Origin: Endocalyx cinctus
Taxonomy: Eukaryota > Ascomycota > Sordariomycetes > Amphisphaeriales > Apiosporaceae
Reading direction: 5' to 3'
Assembly (NCBI GenBank): GCA_001600455.1
Contig: BCKC01000007.1
Coordinates: 2,172,019 to 2,236,018 of the forward strand
DNA length: 64,000 bases
Part shown: piece by piece, positions 44,355 to 55,906 of the stretch
Numbering within the stretch: the stretch's first letter is position 1
Layout: the number at the start of each line of letters is the position of its first letter
Position numbers and translations under genes: made by a program
The notes under the pieces: model-generated
Told to the model about the DNA's origin: nothing
Database searches by the model: none
What the model saw: the letters and a program-made list of their open reading frames with translations, nothing else

Positions 44355-45745
44355 CGTAGTGGAACAGAGTCTGGCCCAATTGAAGATGTCCTTGTAGTTT
44401 GAAATGCGGTATTATCAATCAATTAAATGGGCTACTGAATTGATTCCGACTATTAATGACGAAGTCGAAAGTTCTAACGTGAAACTAATTAACAGAAATT
44501 GAGCTATGGCTCAGGCTCAAAACATTTGTGAGAATAAAATGAGATTTAACAAAAACCCTGGGGCAGGCTATGGAATTAAGTTTTATTATCTACGTCGTAT
44601 CTGGGCGCGTCAGATATAATAGGTACCTAGATATCTGCATCTATATGCATATTTGCCTATTAGGTGACCTGTAAGGCTCACTATCAAGTCATCAAACTGT
44701 TCACCCCACTTCGAAAGTCCTTCTCAACGTATTAACTAATAGCGAAAAAGATCAAGATTCCGTCATGCGCGTAGTCAAGCTCGGTGCATTCAAATCCATT
44801 TTCCAAGCAAGAAAAATTACGGTAACGTGGTTGTGTTAATGCGATAGTATGTGTAATTAGTTGAGGCGCGAAGGAACGTCTGTCCAGTGTCTAGTAGATG
44901 AATGAAATATGCCTAGCAAACAGCCCAGTCTCGCAGTCTCGCATATTTTCATCACTGTGAATTACACTGACCTGTGGCTTCTGCAGCACCTTGCTCGATG
45001 CTACATATTGATGTATTACCAATAAAACTGACGAGGCAGAGAGGGTGATTTGAATAAAGTGCAACATACTCCAACGATCTACATTCATCATCCAAAATAA
45101 CACCGCCACAATGACAAGCAATATGCTTTCCGTCGGGAAAATAAGAAAAGAAACTTCTTTGATCAGGTATAGATACTAAGTCATTCAAATATCTATTAAT
45201 ACCAACCTTTCTTTTATTGGATTGATGACTTTTTGGATAAGAGCATTGCTTGGATCTGCGCGTGGTGGGAACCGACGATTCCGGCGGGGAATACCCGCTC
45301 AATATCATGATTGATTTTTTGAGGCGATGGCAGATGATTATATGCCATTCATAATATGATATCGTTCTTTCGGCATATCTATCCACTATACCAGGTTACA
45401 CAGGAGTCAAAGACATTTTCTCCTTGTAGTAAGAAAAATGCAATACGTTCGTTTTCCACGTATATGTGGCCGAGCTCATTCGCTCTTGGCTTGATGCTGT
45501 GTTACCCCATATTCCTTCTACCGAAGCCGAACATAAGCCATACGGATCCTTCTGCGACGATGGTGCCTAAGCCAAGAGTAAGAGTCACAGGCGCCGATTA
45601 ACTTATCTTCTTAGTAGAACGCAATTTTTTTTCCCTTCTCGTCAGACCACCAGTTTTTTCTCCTGTCTTCCGATTGTAGTTAGTTAGGCAGGACTCTTTC
45701 GAGCGAAGATTTTATCAACTTTTTCTTTCTCCGCGCCGACTCGAC
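44355..45745. other. Divergent promoter region (NLR / rhodopsin-domain gene)
   Basis: About 1.4 kb between two divergent starts. It contains one 144-codon minus-strand frame, listed separately, and otherwise nothing recognisable. Confidence 0.5.
44952..45386 (-). CDS. Doubtful hypothetical protein, 144 aa
   Basis: The longest frame in the spacer between the NLR and the rhodopsin-domain gene, starting MDRYAERTISYYEW. It has histidines and cysteines in a FPDGKHIACHCGG block but no signal peptide, no membrane helix and no recognised motif. Base composition resembles the flanking spacer. It may be a chance frame. Confidence 0.2.
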   Translation of the reverse strand: MDRYAERTISYYEWHIIICHRLKKSIMILSGYSPPESSVPTTRRSKQCSYPKSHQSNKRKVGINRYLNDLVSIPDQRSFFSYFPDGKHIACHCGGVILDDECRSLEYVALYSNHPLCLVSFIGNTSICSIEQGAAEATGQCNSQ

Positions 45746-47194
45746 ATGTTCGGAGCCGACGAAGCTTTCACGTTGATATCTATCTCCCTTTTCGTGATCG
45801 CGATCCGAGTTTGGGCACGATGGATTCAAGTTGGCCCATCCAATTGGCAGCTTGACGATTATTTAATGCCTTTGGCAGGAGTAAGCCATGGATCTTAGGA
45901 CTCCTATTTAAATTATTACACCTCACAAGAGACGATCAGGAGTTTTTAACATGATGCAACCAATCTAGGCAATCTTCGCAACTGAAACTGTTTTATCTTA
46001 TCTGGTCGGTGCTCGTTACAACGGTCTCACAAACGGGTATATGTCAGATGAAGAGCGAGAACAACTAGACCCGAGTTCATCAGAATATTATGATCGCCAA
46101 TTGTGTTCAAAGATATTAGTTATTGGGTGGTCTCTTTACACGATTATTCTGTGGACAGTCAAGCTTTGCGTCTCAGTATACTACGGACGACTAACGTAGG
46201 TGGAGACTTTTCCTACATTTCTAGAATTCTAAGTAACGAGACTAATTGTATCGGTTGCAGATCCGGTCTATCCAATTTGAATTATCGAGTAAGGCTCGCA
46301 TACGGCCTGTTAGGCGTCACTTATCTGGCCTCGGCTCTTTCTATTATCCTAGGATGTCAGCCTTTCATGAATAATTGGCAGATCAATCCGAACCCAGGAA
46401 GTAAGTACAATTTACTCCGCATTATAAGTTTTGGGATATACTAATGTGGGTTGGACTCAGGTCTCTGTCAGCCAGTGAAGTCGAGGGTGAATGTTCTTGT
46501 TGTCGGAATACTAGATATTATCACTGATATATATTTGCTTTCCATCCCTTTACCAGTAAGCTTGCTTCACTTTCCTAACATGGGCAATATTACTAATTAG
46601 GACTTCGAATACAGCTTCTCTGGATTGTTCATATCAGTTGGCGTCGTAAGTTCACGTTGATGGTGCTACTTGGCGGTGGGGTTTTCGTCATAATAGCCGC
46701 CATTATCCGAGCTGCTCTCATCCTAAAAGTAAGCTTCCCCTAATTATTGAGAATAGGGTTACGATCATGACGCTGAGCTCAGTTTACTAACCCCCCTATC
46801 CTAGGCTGGACCGGAAAATGCCTTTACCGGAGCCCAGTGGACATGCAGAGAAGGTTTCGTGGCAATACTCGTTTCGAATTTACCCATTCTCTACCCTTTT
46901 ATCTGTACAGCTGCAGATCGAGTTGGCCTCGGGGTTTTATTCAGCAAATCGACTTCAAGTGCCCCCGGTACTTGTCTTAAGCAGAAAATTCAACAAAGAA
47001 CGATGGATAAGATTATGAAATCGTCTCAGCAGAGGACTCCTCACCCGCTTTCGTTGCCTACAAGTGATGGCTGGGGTGAAAGCGAAGAGTACATTCTTGG
47101 CCAGTGTACCGCGGATGGTTCTACATCTGTCCGGCCCGAGTCTCGAGGCATTATAATTTCTAGAGAGTACACCGTTACAACTCACAAAGTGTGA
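45746..47194 (+). CDS. Rhodopsin-domain (Pth11-related) seven-helix membrane protein (366 aa, six exons)
   Basis: Exons 45746-45880, 45969-46195, 46261-46400, 46461-46555, 46615-46728, 46805-47194; every phase agrees. Joins restore the conserved path of fungal rhodopsin-domain proteins: WQLDDYLMPLAG, then NGYMSDEERE and the invariant SKILVIGWSLYTIILWTVK, YGLLGVTYLASALSIILGCQ, VNVLVVGILDIITDIYLLSIPLP, LLWIVHISWRRKFTLMVLLG and QWTCREGFVAILVSNLPILYP. Seven hydrophobic segments fit. The cytoplasmic tail carries DGWGESEEYILGQ and GIIISREYTV, usual endings of this group. These proteins are plasma-membrane, GPCR-like, and mostly uncharacterised; CFEM-containing relatives include Pth11, a host-surface sensor. 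No CFEM domain is present here. It is head to head with the giant NLR gene, a pairing worth noting but not proof of joint function. Confidence 0.85.
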
Positions 47195-48728
47195 TATTAT
47201 ATCAAGACTATGAAGGGTATAAATGTAAATTTGGCCTCATAAATATAGGGCCTGACATGACTCATGTAAATACACTCTATTATCAAAAAAGTTGTACATT
47301 TCGCTCCATATCGAAAACAAGGATGCCCAGAACTATGATAGTGTATAGAAATTAGGCTAGGACCAGTCAGATGAGAAGTACATAAAAGGTCAAGAAAAAT
47401 ATAGATTTCGATATAGCTCCAGACACAATATGACGAGCAACACTTATGTTATTAGTAAGCCTCAGTCTACGTCGAATTCGTTCTCAACCCTCCTCCCGGT
47501 TTCAAATGTTGACGTCACGGCAGTTGACTCCCTAGAATGACGGTCCGTATATATTTCAAGTGTGGAATTCTAAAGACTAGATTATTTCGGCGACGGCAGT
47601 TTTTACCTGATAGAGACTCCCACACACACAATAATTAGACCACATTATTGGACTGCTAGGATTCTACATGTCTCTGTCGCGTTTCATCCTCATGGGCGCC
47701 CACACGGGCAGTCACTCATCCCAATGATGACCATCAAAATACCTGCCTCTGCCCAAAAAATTGACCCCATTTCCTCTTAGTCCCAATCATCAGCTTAGAG
47801 CTCGCACGAGCGTCTGTCCGGGTAGCATTTTTGTTGACCACGCCCATTCAGGACACGCGGACCAAGGCTGCCAATTTGTGTCACATGAATAAAACTCCGG
47901 GAAACGTTGGCCAAAATGAGGCTATTCGTCACGGGTGGTAATGGGTGATTAATAGAAGAAGTTGGGTTGATTGGGATTTCTCGAATATTTCCATAAACTT
48001 CTTAAAGATACCATCGAGACAAAAAAAGAGCGTATGCTGCTGCCCCAACACTGGCGGGTTCGACTCCCACTTCCTTAACCCTCTTCCTATTTTTCTTTCT
48101 TCTTTTTTTTGCTTCAAGTATATAGTTGATACTGCAGGGTAGTAGCATTTTAATCAATAAATAAGCCGCATTACAGACTGCTGTTAGATGTAGATACAGC
48201 TAAACGTGTGAAGTATTCGTGAACTTGACGGATTTTCGTCCGAACAACTTAGTACTTACTAACCCCTCATCAAAATATAATTCATAGATTCGTGCATGTG
48301 GTTCAGAATTGGGTTCCAGAACAGCAATAATTAGATATCCTGTGACGAGGGCTCATCTTCCTTCGTTGAATCTTGATCTATGCTTCAATGACCGAAGCTG
48401 GTATACATCATAATATAGGTCTTCTCGCTAAAACATGTATTTTATTCATACTTCATTCATACTTCTAGTAGTCACCAAAGTATCTACCATAACGTATAAT
48501 CATATATAACGATGTCAGAAAAGCTGTGGTTAGTTTCAGAAGAATATATCTTCCTACCACCCTCTCTCCTTCGTTCCTACTAAACTTGTCCCCAGAGAAA
48601 GAGCAGAGAGGAAAAAAAGTAAAAACATTTTCTAAGTACTAAAATAAACAGAGGAAGCGTATGCTCCAAAACATAGAAATAAATAAATAATTAATAAAAT
48701 TAAAAATAAACAAAGGGGGAAAGTAAAA
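47195..48728. other. AT-rich intergenic region
   Basis: About 1.5 kb without a supported gene. A tRNA T-arm-like segment near 48050-48070 was considered and rejected. Confidence 0.5.
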
Positions 48729-50298
48729 ATGGACACGCTCCCACCAACCTTCAGCACCCTCCCACCAGAGGTCCACCTCCTGTTTTTCAAGTCTCTTTCA
48801 CACCCTCAAGAAATCCTCAATCTCTCCCTTTGCAGTAAAAGTTTACGAAGTCTCTATGTTTCTACCACCCCAATCATCATCCGCGCCGTCGCAGAGCTTG
48901 ACATAATCTCCAAGGTCGGAACCGGGGAATCGACCTCTACCGCCGTCGCGCTCGGCTTTCTCGCGGTGGCAATCACGGACCACTCGTCGGACGTAGAGAA
49001 ATTTATGCAGCTTCCTCTCCCAAACGGGATATATACGATGCGTCGTCTTTCCGCCTTCCAGAACTTCACCGACGACCTCGTAAACTTCAAAGATAGATGT
49101 TATTATCTTCTGGCGAATACTATTCGTGAGTCTTTTTTTTTTTTTCTTGCTCCCTCTCCCCTTTCTCTCCTAAGTGTGTATTCCTGCTTCTACATCATCT
49201 CGTTGTTTGTAACGTTTAAGCAAGTGGAACGTAGTCCGACCCACAGCGAATACAGCATTTCGAGCTCCGAAACCGACCGAATCGTCTGCACTGCGCTCGC
49301 ACTCGAGGTGGCGGAGAGAATCATAACCATTGACAACCACAAGTTTCTATGGAAATATACCCGCCGCGACATAAACGCCTACGAAGACGAGATGAAGAAG
49401 AAGCTGGGAGTTTTCTGGGACTGGTTTTCGCCAAACGAGTATGGTATGATGAGCCTGATGGCGTACTTACTGATTCCGAAAAGTGAGTCTTCTTTTTTTT
49501 TTTCTTCCCCCTTCTCTTTTCGGTACTAGAGAGAAGGTGAAAAAATACGGATGCATCGACTTAGGGAGATAATGATGTGAAACATATAAGCAAAAATATC
49601 CCATACCCTTGGGCCTCTGTTTTGACGCGATGACTAAGTATACGGCCGTAGCGGCCAGCGGCCCAGACATGGTGGACGACCAGAGCAACGCGTATCACAT
49701 AGGTTTCAAGCTCAGGAGCTTCTACTGGCCTCGATATTGTAACAGTCGCATGGCACCTCTATCACGAATCCTACGAGCCCATTCCCGCGCTCTAGCTGAA
49801 GCGCAAGCGCGATTCGACGATTCATCGGGCTCTACGAACCGGCCTAGGCCTAGCCGACTCCCGTTCGAAGGCATCGCCCGGCCGGCCGTGGCCAACGCGG
49901 ACGCCTCCTCATTCGAGACGTACTTCCGGGACGTGCAGGAATACCTATGGCCGTTCCGACCCGTCAACATCGTCGGGTTCGCGGCCGAGTTCACCATCGT
50001 CTTCGCCGACGCGACGCTCCTGCGGCGCCTGCGCCGGTCCCGCCAGAAGCTCTGGACGGCCGACGACGAACCGCGGCCGCCAGTCGGGGACCCGCGGACT
50101 TTCGTCGTCAGGATCTTGGATAGAAAGAACCTCGGAAGCCTCTTTTGGAGCTCACTGCGGGAGATGCAGCGGAGGGATTACCACGTCCCGGGCCGGACGA
50201 GGCTGCGGGACGAGGAGCAGCTGTGTCGCGTCATCGAGGATTTGCTGCGCGATAATTCTCCTTGGTTACTGTTTCAGAAATGGTCGGGAGCGAGATAG
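48729..50298 (+). CDS. F-box-like hypothetical protein (428 aa, three exons)
   Basis: Exons 48729-49125, 49225-49482, 49667-50298 by phase. The N-terminus STLPPEVHLLFFKSLSHPQE through LNLSLCSKSLRSLYVST is an F-box-type start, common in fungal proteins of unknown target. The middle part (SETDRIVCTALALEVAERII, KKKLGVFWDWFSPNEYGMMS) and the GC-rich, arginine-rich third exon (VNIVGFAAEFTIVFADATLL) show no further known domain. Both introns start with GTGAGTCTT and then a run of 11-13 T before a pyrimidine-rich stretch. The acceptor at 49666 is chosen because it alone keeps phase and has a CTAAG branch-like motif 30 bases upstream; the alternative is that the third block is a separate gene starting at the ATG near 49630. 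I infer an F-box adaptor, with low certainty for the C-terminal part. Confidence 0.6.
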
Positions 50299-52032
50299 CT
50301 TTCCGGTTGGGGATACCATTGCACGTTGGCTCGCTGAAGGAACTGTTGAGTTGGAATCCCGTTTCGTTATAGAGATCGTCGGTGATTCAGAGAATGTGGG
50401 CATAAAGCTAGCTCAATCTGTACGTATGATTGAATGAGATAGACGATAATCTCTAACTAATCTTGGTATTATGGGTTGATTTCATATTGACCACATTGCC
50501 ATAGCTTCAGGAGAATAATGGGTGCTGGTGTGGAGATAGCGGCTCCCGTTTCGGTGTTGCGCTTCCTGCTCCATTTGGAATTCAATGTGCATACACGTTA
50601 TTTTAGTCCCTAAACATGGCACACGTGGAACTCACTCTAGGAGGACCCATAGTCGGTGAGATATGAGTCAATAGGTAGATTAATTTACCACGCCGAGATA
50701 CTCGAACTCAGTGCAGGTCCGTCTCAGACACCGGCGGCCGTAATGGTCGGGGTATTAAATTTACGTAAGATGACGCCCGGGTCCAACTTACAACTCGAGC
50801 CCACAAAACCAGATCTAGGTGATGACGTAGACGGTCGATACTTGAAAGGACCCTTAAGGGTATGATATTCTGGTATGTACTTAATTCTGAGTAAGAGTGG
50901 GGTTGGGATAATGTATACAGTTGTTGACCGTTTGCTATGGGCAGATGGTGGGTAAGACTTACATCGAGGCCGTTGTTTTCTTTATTTAATAGCATGCACA
51001 TTGATCAGGGAATCAATACATTGACGCGTAAATCATTTCGTAAAATAAACGTAAAAATCCTTTGATATTTGATGCTCATTATAAAAAAAAATATATTGTG
51101 AAAAAGTATGTACATCGTAAGTTTCCAAAAAAATACAGAAAAAGGGATTGCCAACCTGACTCTGCTCCATCCCTAAATCCATTCATTCATCCATCCATCC
51201 GTCCATTCATCTATCCATCCTTCCTGCTCAATTGTGGAGCGCTATTGACCGACACAATAGCGTTCCCAATCTTTTTGACCCACGTTAATCCAGCCGTCTT
51301 CAGTTCTTGACGAGTTCACGTCTCCTGCGACGTAACTAGCAAGTCTTGGAAGTTCCAGAAAATATGTGGTCCAAATGGGGGCAGAACGGGTTTCGTGGCT
51401 TGTGTGGGTAAGGTAGGCAAAACCGTGCAGGACGGTCAGTCTCGGAGTTAGCCGCTACCTAACTCTGCTGCGCCTAAACGACGGGCGCAGCTCGATAACG
51501 CGAGAAGGAAAAAAACAATGGGGCACCCCTAGGATTGCCCCGGTGTCGAAATCGTCATTTTCCAGGTGAAGTGGGATAATTATTTATGCGCCGAATTATT
51601 CCACGTTTTGTCGTTTGGGTTTGAGAGTTGACGGACTCATAGACCGATTAATTGTGTGCTTTCCGAACAAAGCAAATAAAGGTGGATAGTTGTTGCGTTG
51701 CGTGATAGTAGACAGGGATCGCGTGACTTTGCGTGTGTCCAGTTTCGAAAAAAAGAGAAATACTGGAAAGGGGGTATATCCATTCATAACCATCCATCCA
51801 CCTAATAGAACGCCATAAAAATTGCCTTGCAAATTGAAAATCAAAGTCGATAAACAGTTGGTAAATAATCAATAGTGTAAGCGAAATGAAATCCATAGAA
51901 ATCGTGTCATATGGTATGATTTTTTTTCTTCTTTTAAATTGATATTCGTTTGTTTATTTGGTGTGACGTCGGGGTGTCCGTATCGTTTAGTGCCGTAGTT
52001 TCAAAAATGTCCCGGTAGTTGAATTAGGTACT
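50299..52032. other. Intergenic region with a tetranucleotide repeat
   Basis: About 1.7 kb; apart from the CCAT-type repeat at 51177-51222 nothing is supported. Open frames here are short and of AT-rich composition. Confidence 0.5.
51177..51222 (+). repeat. Imperfect ATCC/ATTC tetranucleotide repeat
   Basis: About eleven tandem four-base units, mainly ATCC with ATTC, GTCC and CTATCC variants. A shorter stretch of the same kind occurs near 51780-51800. Confidence 0.8.
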
Positions 52033-52287
52033 TTAGCGACCTCCCCATTTCCAGTTCGAGCTCGATGTCGGCGACGAGGAGATAATAGAAGGAGAGCTGG
52101 CGTCGCTGCGATCGCTTTCGAAGGAAGTTCGCTTGGAAGGAGAGGGAGATCGACGGTTGTACGAGCTGGCGTTGTATGAAGGGCTAGTAGGATGGCTTTG
52201 GATAGGCTCAGGAGAAGCTTGGCGATTCTGGAAAGACTTGTAGATTTCCTTGCACAAGTGTGCCGACATGGTGTAGGTGGGAGACAT
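52033..52287 (-). CDS. Small serine-rich disordered protein, 84 aa
   Basis: Intact short gene starting MSPTYTMSAHLCKEIYKSFQ; the first 20 residues could form an amphipathic helix, and the rest is serine/proline-rich (RRSPSPSKRTSF, SPSIISSSPTSSS) with an aromatic/basic end NWKWGGR. The leader contains a CAA-rich run just before an A-run and the ATG, a common fungal 5' UTR feature. Repeated S-P sites suggest phosphorylation. No signal peptide, no known family. Isolated in a gene-poor area, so it might be overlooked by length filters; coding status rests on composition and clean frame. Confidence 0.5.
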   Translation of the reverse strand: MSPTYTMSAHLCKEIYKSFQNRQASPEPIQSHPTSPSYNASSYNRRSPSPSKRTSFESDRSDASSPSIISSSPTSSSNWKWGGR

Positions 52288-54655
52288 CTTTTTTTTCTGT
52301 TGTTGTTGTTGTTTATGGTGATTTGTTTTTATGTTGATAAATGCGAAATTTGATATATAAGTAGATATTTACTGTAAATTTGTCGTGGATAAAGGCGATG
52401 TAGATATTAAAAAGCTTCAGCTAAGATATTGTTGTGTGGGGTGGAAAAGAAGGAGGATAGAATAATAGTTTTTCTTATGGTAGTATGTATACTAGATATA
52501 TATGGATATATATAGGTACGTATATGACTGATATACCGTGAACACACCAGTTAGAAGAATAGGTGGTGTGTTCCCTTTTAATAGATTCGTCTAGAATAGG
52601 TGGGCATATATTTCATATTTACCCTGGAAATTCTAAAGTTATCAGAGGTAATGAAACCAGGTACCTATCCAATCTTACTAAAAACTAGACCCGAATTTCT
52701 ACTTTTAAAATTCCTCTAAATTCCTTTCAACTGGCCAACTAAGCTCCCTATAGCAGCAAGTGATACTAGAACGGTACTAAACCATTTCGAATTCATAAGA
52801 GATCCATCCAAGGACCAAAAGAATACATTAACAGACTAAATATGGCCTGTCATTCCGTAAGGTTGATCTCTGTGAATCGGGTGTCCCCGCTATACACGTA
52901 ACCCAAAATGGAAGCAGGTATTCACGGTTAACCAATCACGATTGATTTAATTGCTATTACGCAGCATTTGAGCTGGCTGTGACCTGATTGAAATCGTATG
53001 ACCGTACGATCAAAATGGAGCCTAAAAGAAATACAAGCACGTCTTAGACAAAACAAAAAATGATTCCTGTCGGTAAAGATTTCTATACTCCGTACAGGAT
53101 TCGATTATATGAATACGGCATTATCACGTATCTTTTTTCACAAGTTCTCTGTTTAATAATTCATTGATTTAATAGTCAGTCCTGTGAATAGAATAGTATA
53201 CAGTACCCCAAGTATTGACTGTGTACTCAAGGGATGAAGAATGGGTAGAATAAAAATAAATGCCTAGAGGGACGTACGGTATACTAAAAAACTGGATATG
53301 ACGATGCTAAGCCTTTCTTTATTTTTGTTTTTTTCTTTTAATGCGAGGGTTAATATTCACCCACTACCCACTCCTCGATCTTGGCCTTTCTAGCGTACGT
53401 AGTAGTCTACCGCTAAACCCCTATTTGCCCTGAATTTCCCACCTGTTAGCGTTTTGCCTCCTTAGACATACGTATTGACCTTCCCCAACAACTTTTATAA
53501 CCCAATCTATATCAACACGGATATCATACGAGAAAAACAAACCAAACAAAATCAGTATGGAAGCAGATAAACCTGTGAATACTGACATAAATCTTATCAA
53601 AATGTAGTGTAAAACCTGTACATATAGGGTTACGTGATATATTAGTACCTCTCTGCACCTTCAGCTTACTGCGTCTCGGGCCGGTGGGCTATTTAAGTAT
53701 GATGAGTCAGAGAAGATACATAATAACGCCTTTGTGTATATTGTTTTGAATTGCCAATGGTATTTGTTTCATGGCATTTTATTTACGATAATTCCGAAGA
53801 GCAAACCCATCTACTGTGTAGATTGAAAGAAACGAAATATCTGGTTTTATGATTGACAACCTTCCCGGAGGAAGAGGGGCCGGTTTTGGGGGTTCTCGGA
53901 GTCGGTAGTATCGTACCCCACTAAGCATTACGAGTTTACAGGGCAATCAGCCACAATAACAAGGTGTAAGAAACCTTCATCACCGCAAGCGTAATATTAA
54001 GAGATAATGACGCGACACACTATATGCAGATACAATGTACACGTAAAATACTTAATCCCGCAGGAAAACAATAACGATAAACTTACGTGTCGTGTTTTAG
54101 AATGTAAATACGGAGTACGTGACAACTAATTCGACTACCCGCTTTCCGACTGTCGTTATTTCCATACCCGTCCCTACGCTCGGAGCACTGCCCGTTCTGC
54201 CCGTGAAACCACTCAAGCGAATATGCTTTTATGAAAAAGCCCGTCCATTCGCAGATACGGACTTTCGTGAAGCATTTGATAAGATTTTATCGGTGTGGGC
54301 ATACAGCGCACGACGAAGCTATGTGATGACTTTATTCCGTACCTTGCCTACTGTATGTAAACGTAGCTGCAGCTATGGCAAAAGAAACAATACTATGGTT
54401 CTACAACGCCATACAAAGAGATTCTCTAACAATGTATGAACACAGTTATTATTTTTGGGAACAAAGACCTCGCAAACCTACTATATAAAATGCAGGCTGG
54501 ATGGTCCATCATCCGAGACAAAGATCAAGTGAGCTTCCGAAGTCATCTACAAGTGGATATCGGGAAAAGTCATATTTCCTCTCTTGCCAAGAATCAAGTA
54601 AGTAACTCCCCGAATCTCAGTTCTTCACGGGAAAGAAAAAAAGAGGATAGCAAGT
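52288..54655. other. Long AT-rich intergenic region
   Basis: About 2.4 kb without a supported gene. A 106-codon frame at 54119-54439 begins with GTG and lacks features. A GTAAGT at 54600 followed by AG sites before 54656 might be an intron in the leader of the next gene. Confidence 0.5.
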
Positions 54656-55552
54656 ATGAATCAAGATAAGAATACGTCCGACCAAGGCAAGCCCAGCGGC
54701 GTGCCGCCTCGGCCGAAATCTAGCGTCGGTGATTATTACACGCGATCTTCGACGCCTCCGCTGAGAGAATGGACACCGACGCCTTCGAATATTGCTCTAG
54801 AAGACGTCCCCCGGCCTTCGGAAGAAGACCTGAAGTATCATCTCTCTATTCGCGGACAAGGCCTCGGTCGTAAATCGAGCCTGCGATTTGTATCCACGCC
54901 TTCTCCGCCCGACGAGGAGCCGTCCGACGGTAAGGACAAGAAGGAGCTGGAGAAGTCCCCGAAGCGCTCCGGGGCTACTATTCTGGGTAAGTTAGCCGTA
55001 AGCCGCGACGAAACCGAAGATGATGCCGACACTAAGGAGGATGCCGACGCCAACTCTGGTCGCCCTTCGTCTTCGTCATCGGCTACGGGAACCGGTGGTC
55101 GTCCCTGGTGGTCTGTTTACCCCCAATTCGGAGCAGAAGATGTGGCGGCCTTGATCTTGGATCAGTACGAGCAAAAACAACAACAGCAAAAACAAGAGTC
55201 TCCGGAACGCCCGGCCTCCGACGCCGAGGGTAAGTCATCTTCAGGTAAGTCATCGTCCTCGTCATCATCGGGTCGCGACAACGCTATCACCACCACTAGC
55301 GGTCCTCATGCGTCGTCTTCTTCATCCTCGTCTTCATCTACGGGAAACCATCATCGTTTCCATCCGATTGCCGAGCCTGATGAATCCGAAATCGCGGGAG
55401 TCGAGAGCGTCTTATCTATGCTTTCTTCCGCGGAGATGGATAGGGATGAGTGGAGAGCTGAGAGGAGACGTTACAGCGAAGAAGAAATCATTGACTTGAT
55501 CGCTGAATATTGGGCCGACAAGAACCACGACGATGATGGCAAGAAAGACTGA
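54656..55552 (+). CDS. Serine-rich, acidic disordered protein, 298 aa
   Basis: Single-exon frame with strong coding composition. It is almost wholly low complexity: an N-terminal polar part with RPPRPK-like and SSTPPLREWTPTPS segments, an acidic/lysine middle (DETEDDADTKEDADA), one hydrophobic-aromatic island (RPWWSVYPQFGAEDVAALIL, about 149-168), a glutamine run, serine runs of seven and nine or more, and an ordered-looking C-terminal helix (ERRRYSEEEIIDLIAEYW) ending in acidic residues. No signal peptide, no known domain. The two short ordered parts could be binding motifs. Function unknown. Confidence 0.6.
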   Translation: MNQDKNTSDQGKPSGVPPRPKSSVGDYYTRSSTPPLREWTPTPSNIALEDVPRPSEEDLKYHLSIRGQGLGRKSSLRFVSTPSPPDEEPSDGKDKKELEKSPKRSGATILGKLAVSRDETEDDADTKEDADANSGRPSSSSSATGTGGRPWWSVYPQFGAEDVAALILDQYEQKQQQQKQESPERPASDAEGKSSSGKSSSSSSSGRDNAITTTSGPHASSSSSSSSSTGNHHRFHPIAEPDESEIAGVESVLSMLSSAEMDRDEWRAERRRYSEEEIIDLIAEYWADKNHDDDGKKD

Positions 55553-55906
55553 ATCTTTCTGCCACTCCCATAGCTCTGTAAGTATTCTATTCTAATCTTC
55601 ATTATTTAACTTATTCTATTTAATAAACCAGTCGCTCGCTTGTCTACACACGTTTTTATTTGAATAATGTCATGATATATGATGTTATAGTGAAGGGGGT
55701 ATTGTATATTTAGTCCCTAGTATCGTAGAATCCCATGTAGAGTATGATACATATATATGTACATCAAGCTAAAACCTGAAGAGCATAATTCTCACCTTTC
55801 TTCCAGTTAACCTAAAAACCCCGTATTCTCATCGCGCAATATGAGTCTTACATATATATTGACCCATATATGCACGTTGAGCGTGTATATGCTTGGTTAA
55901 TTTATT
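55553..55906. other. Convergent intergenic region
   Basis: About 350 bases between the ends of two convergent genes; nothing recognised. Confidence 0.5.

Noticed and set aside
48040..48080. tRNA-like T-arm (GGGTTCGACTCCCAC)
   Set aside because: The stem has a mismatch and no anticodon arm, D arm or matching acceptor strand could be placed around it.
54119..54439. 106-codon frame upstream of the serine-rich gene
   Set aside because: Starts at GTG, lacks features, and likely belongs to promoter or leader DNA.
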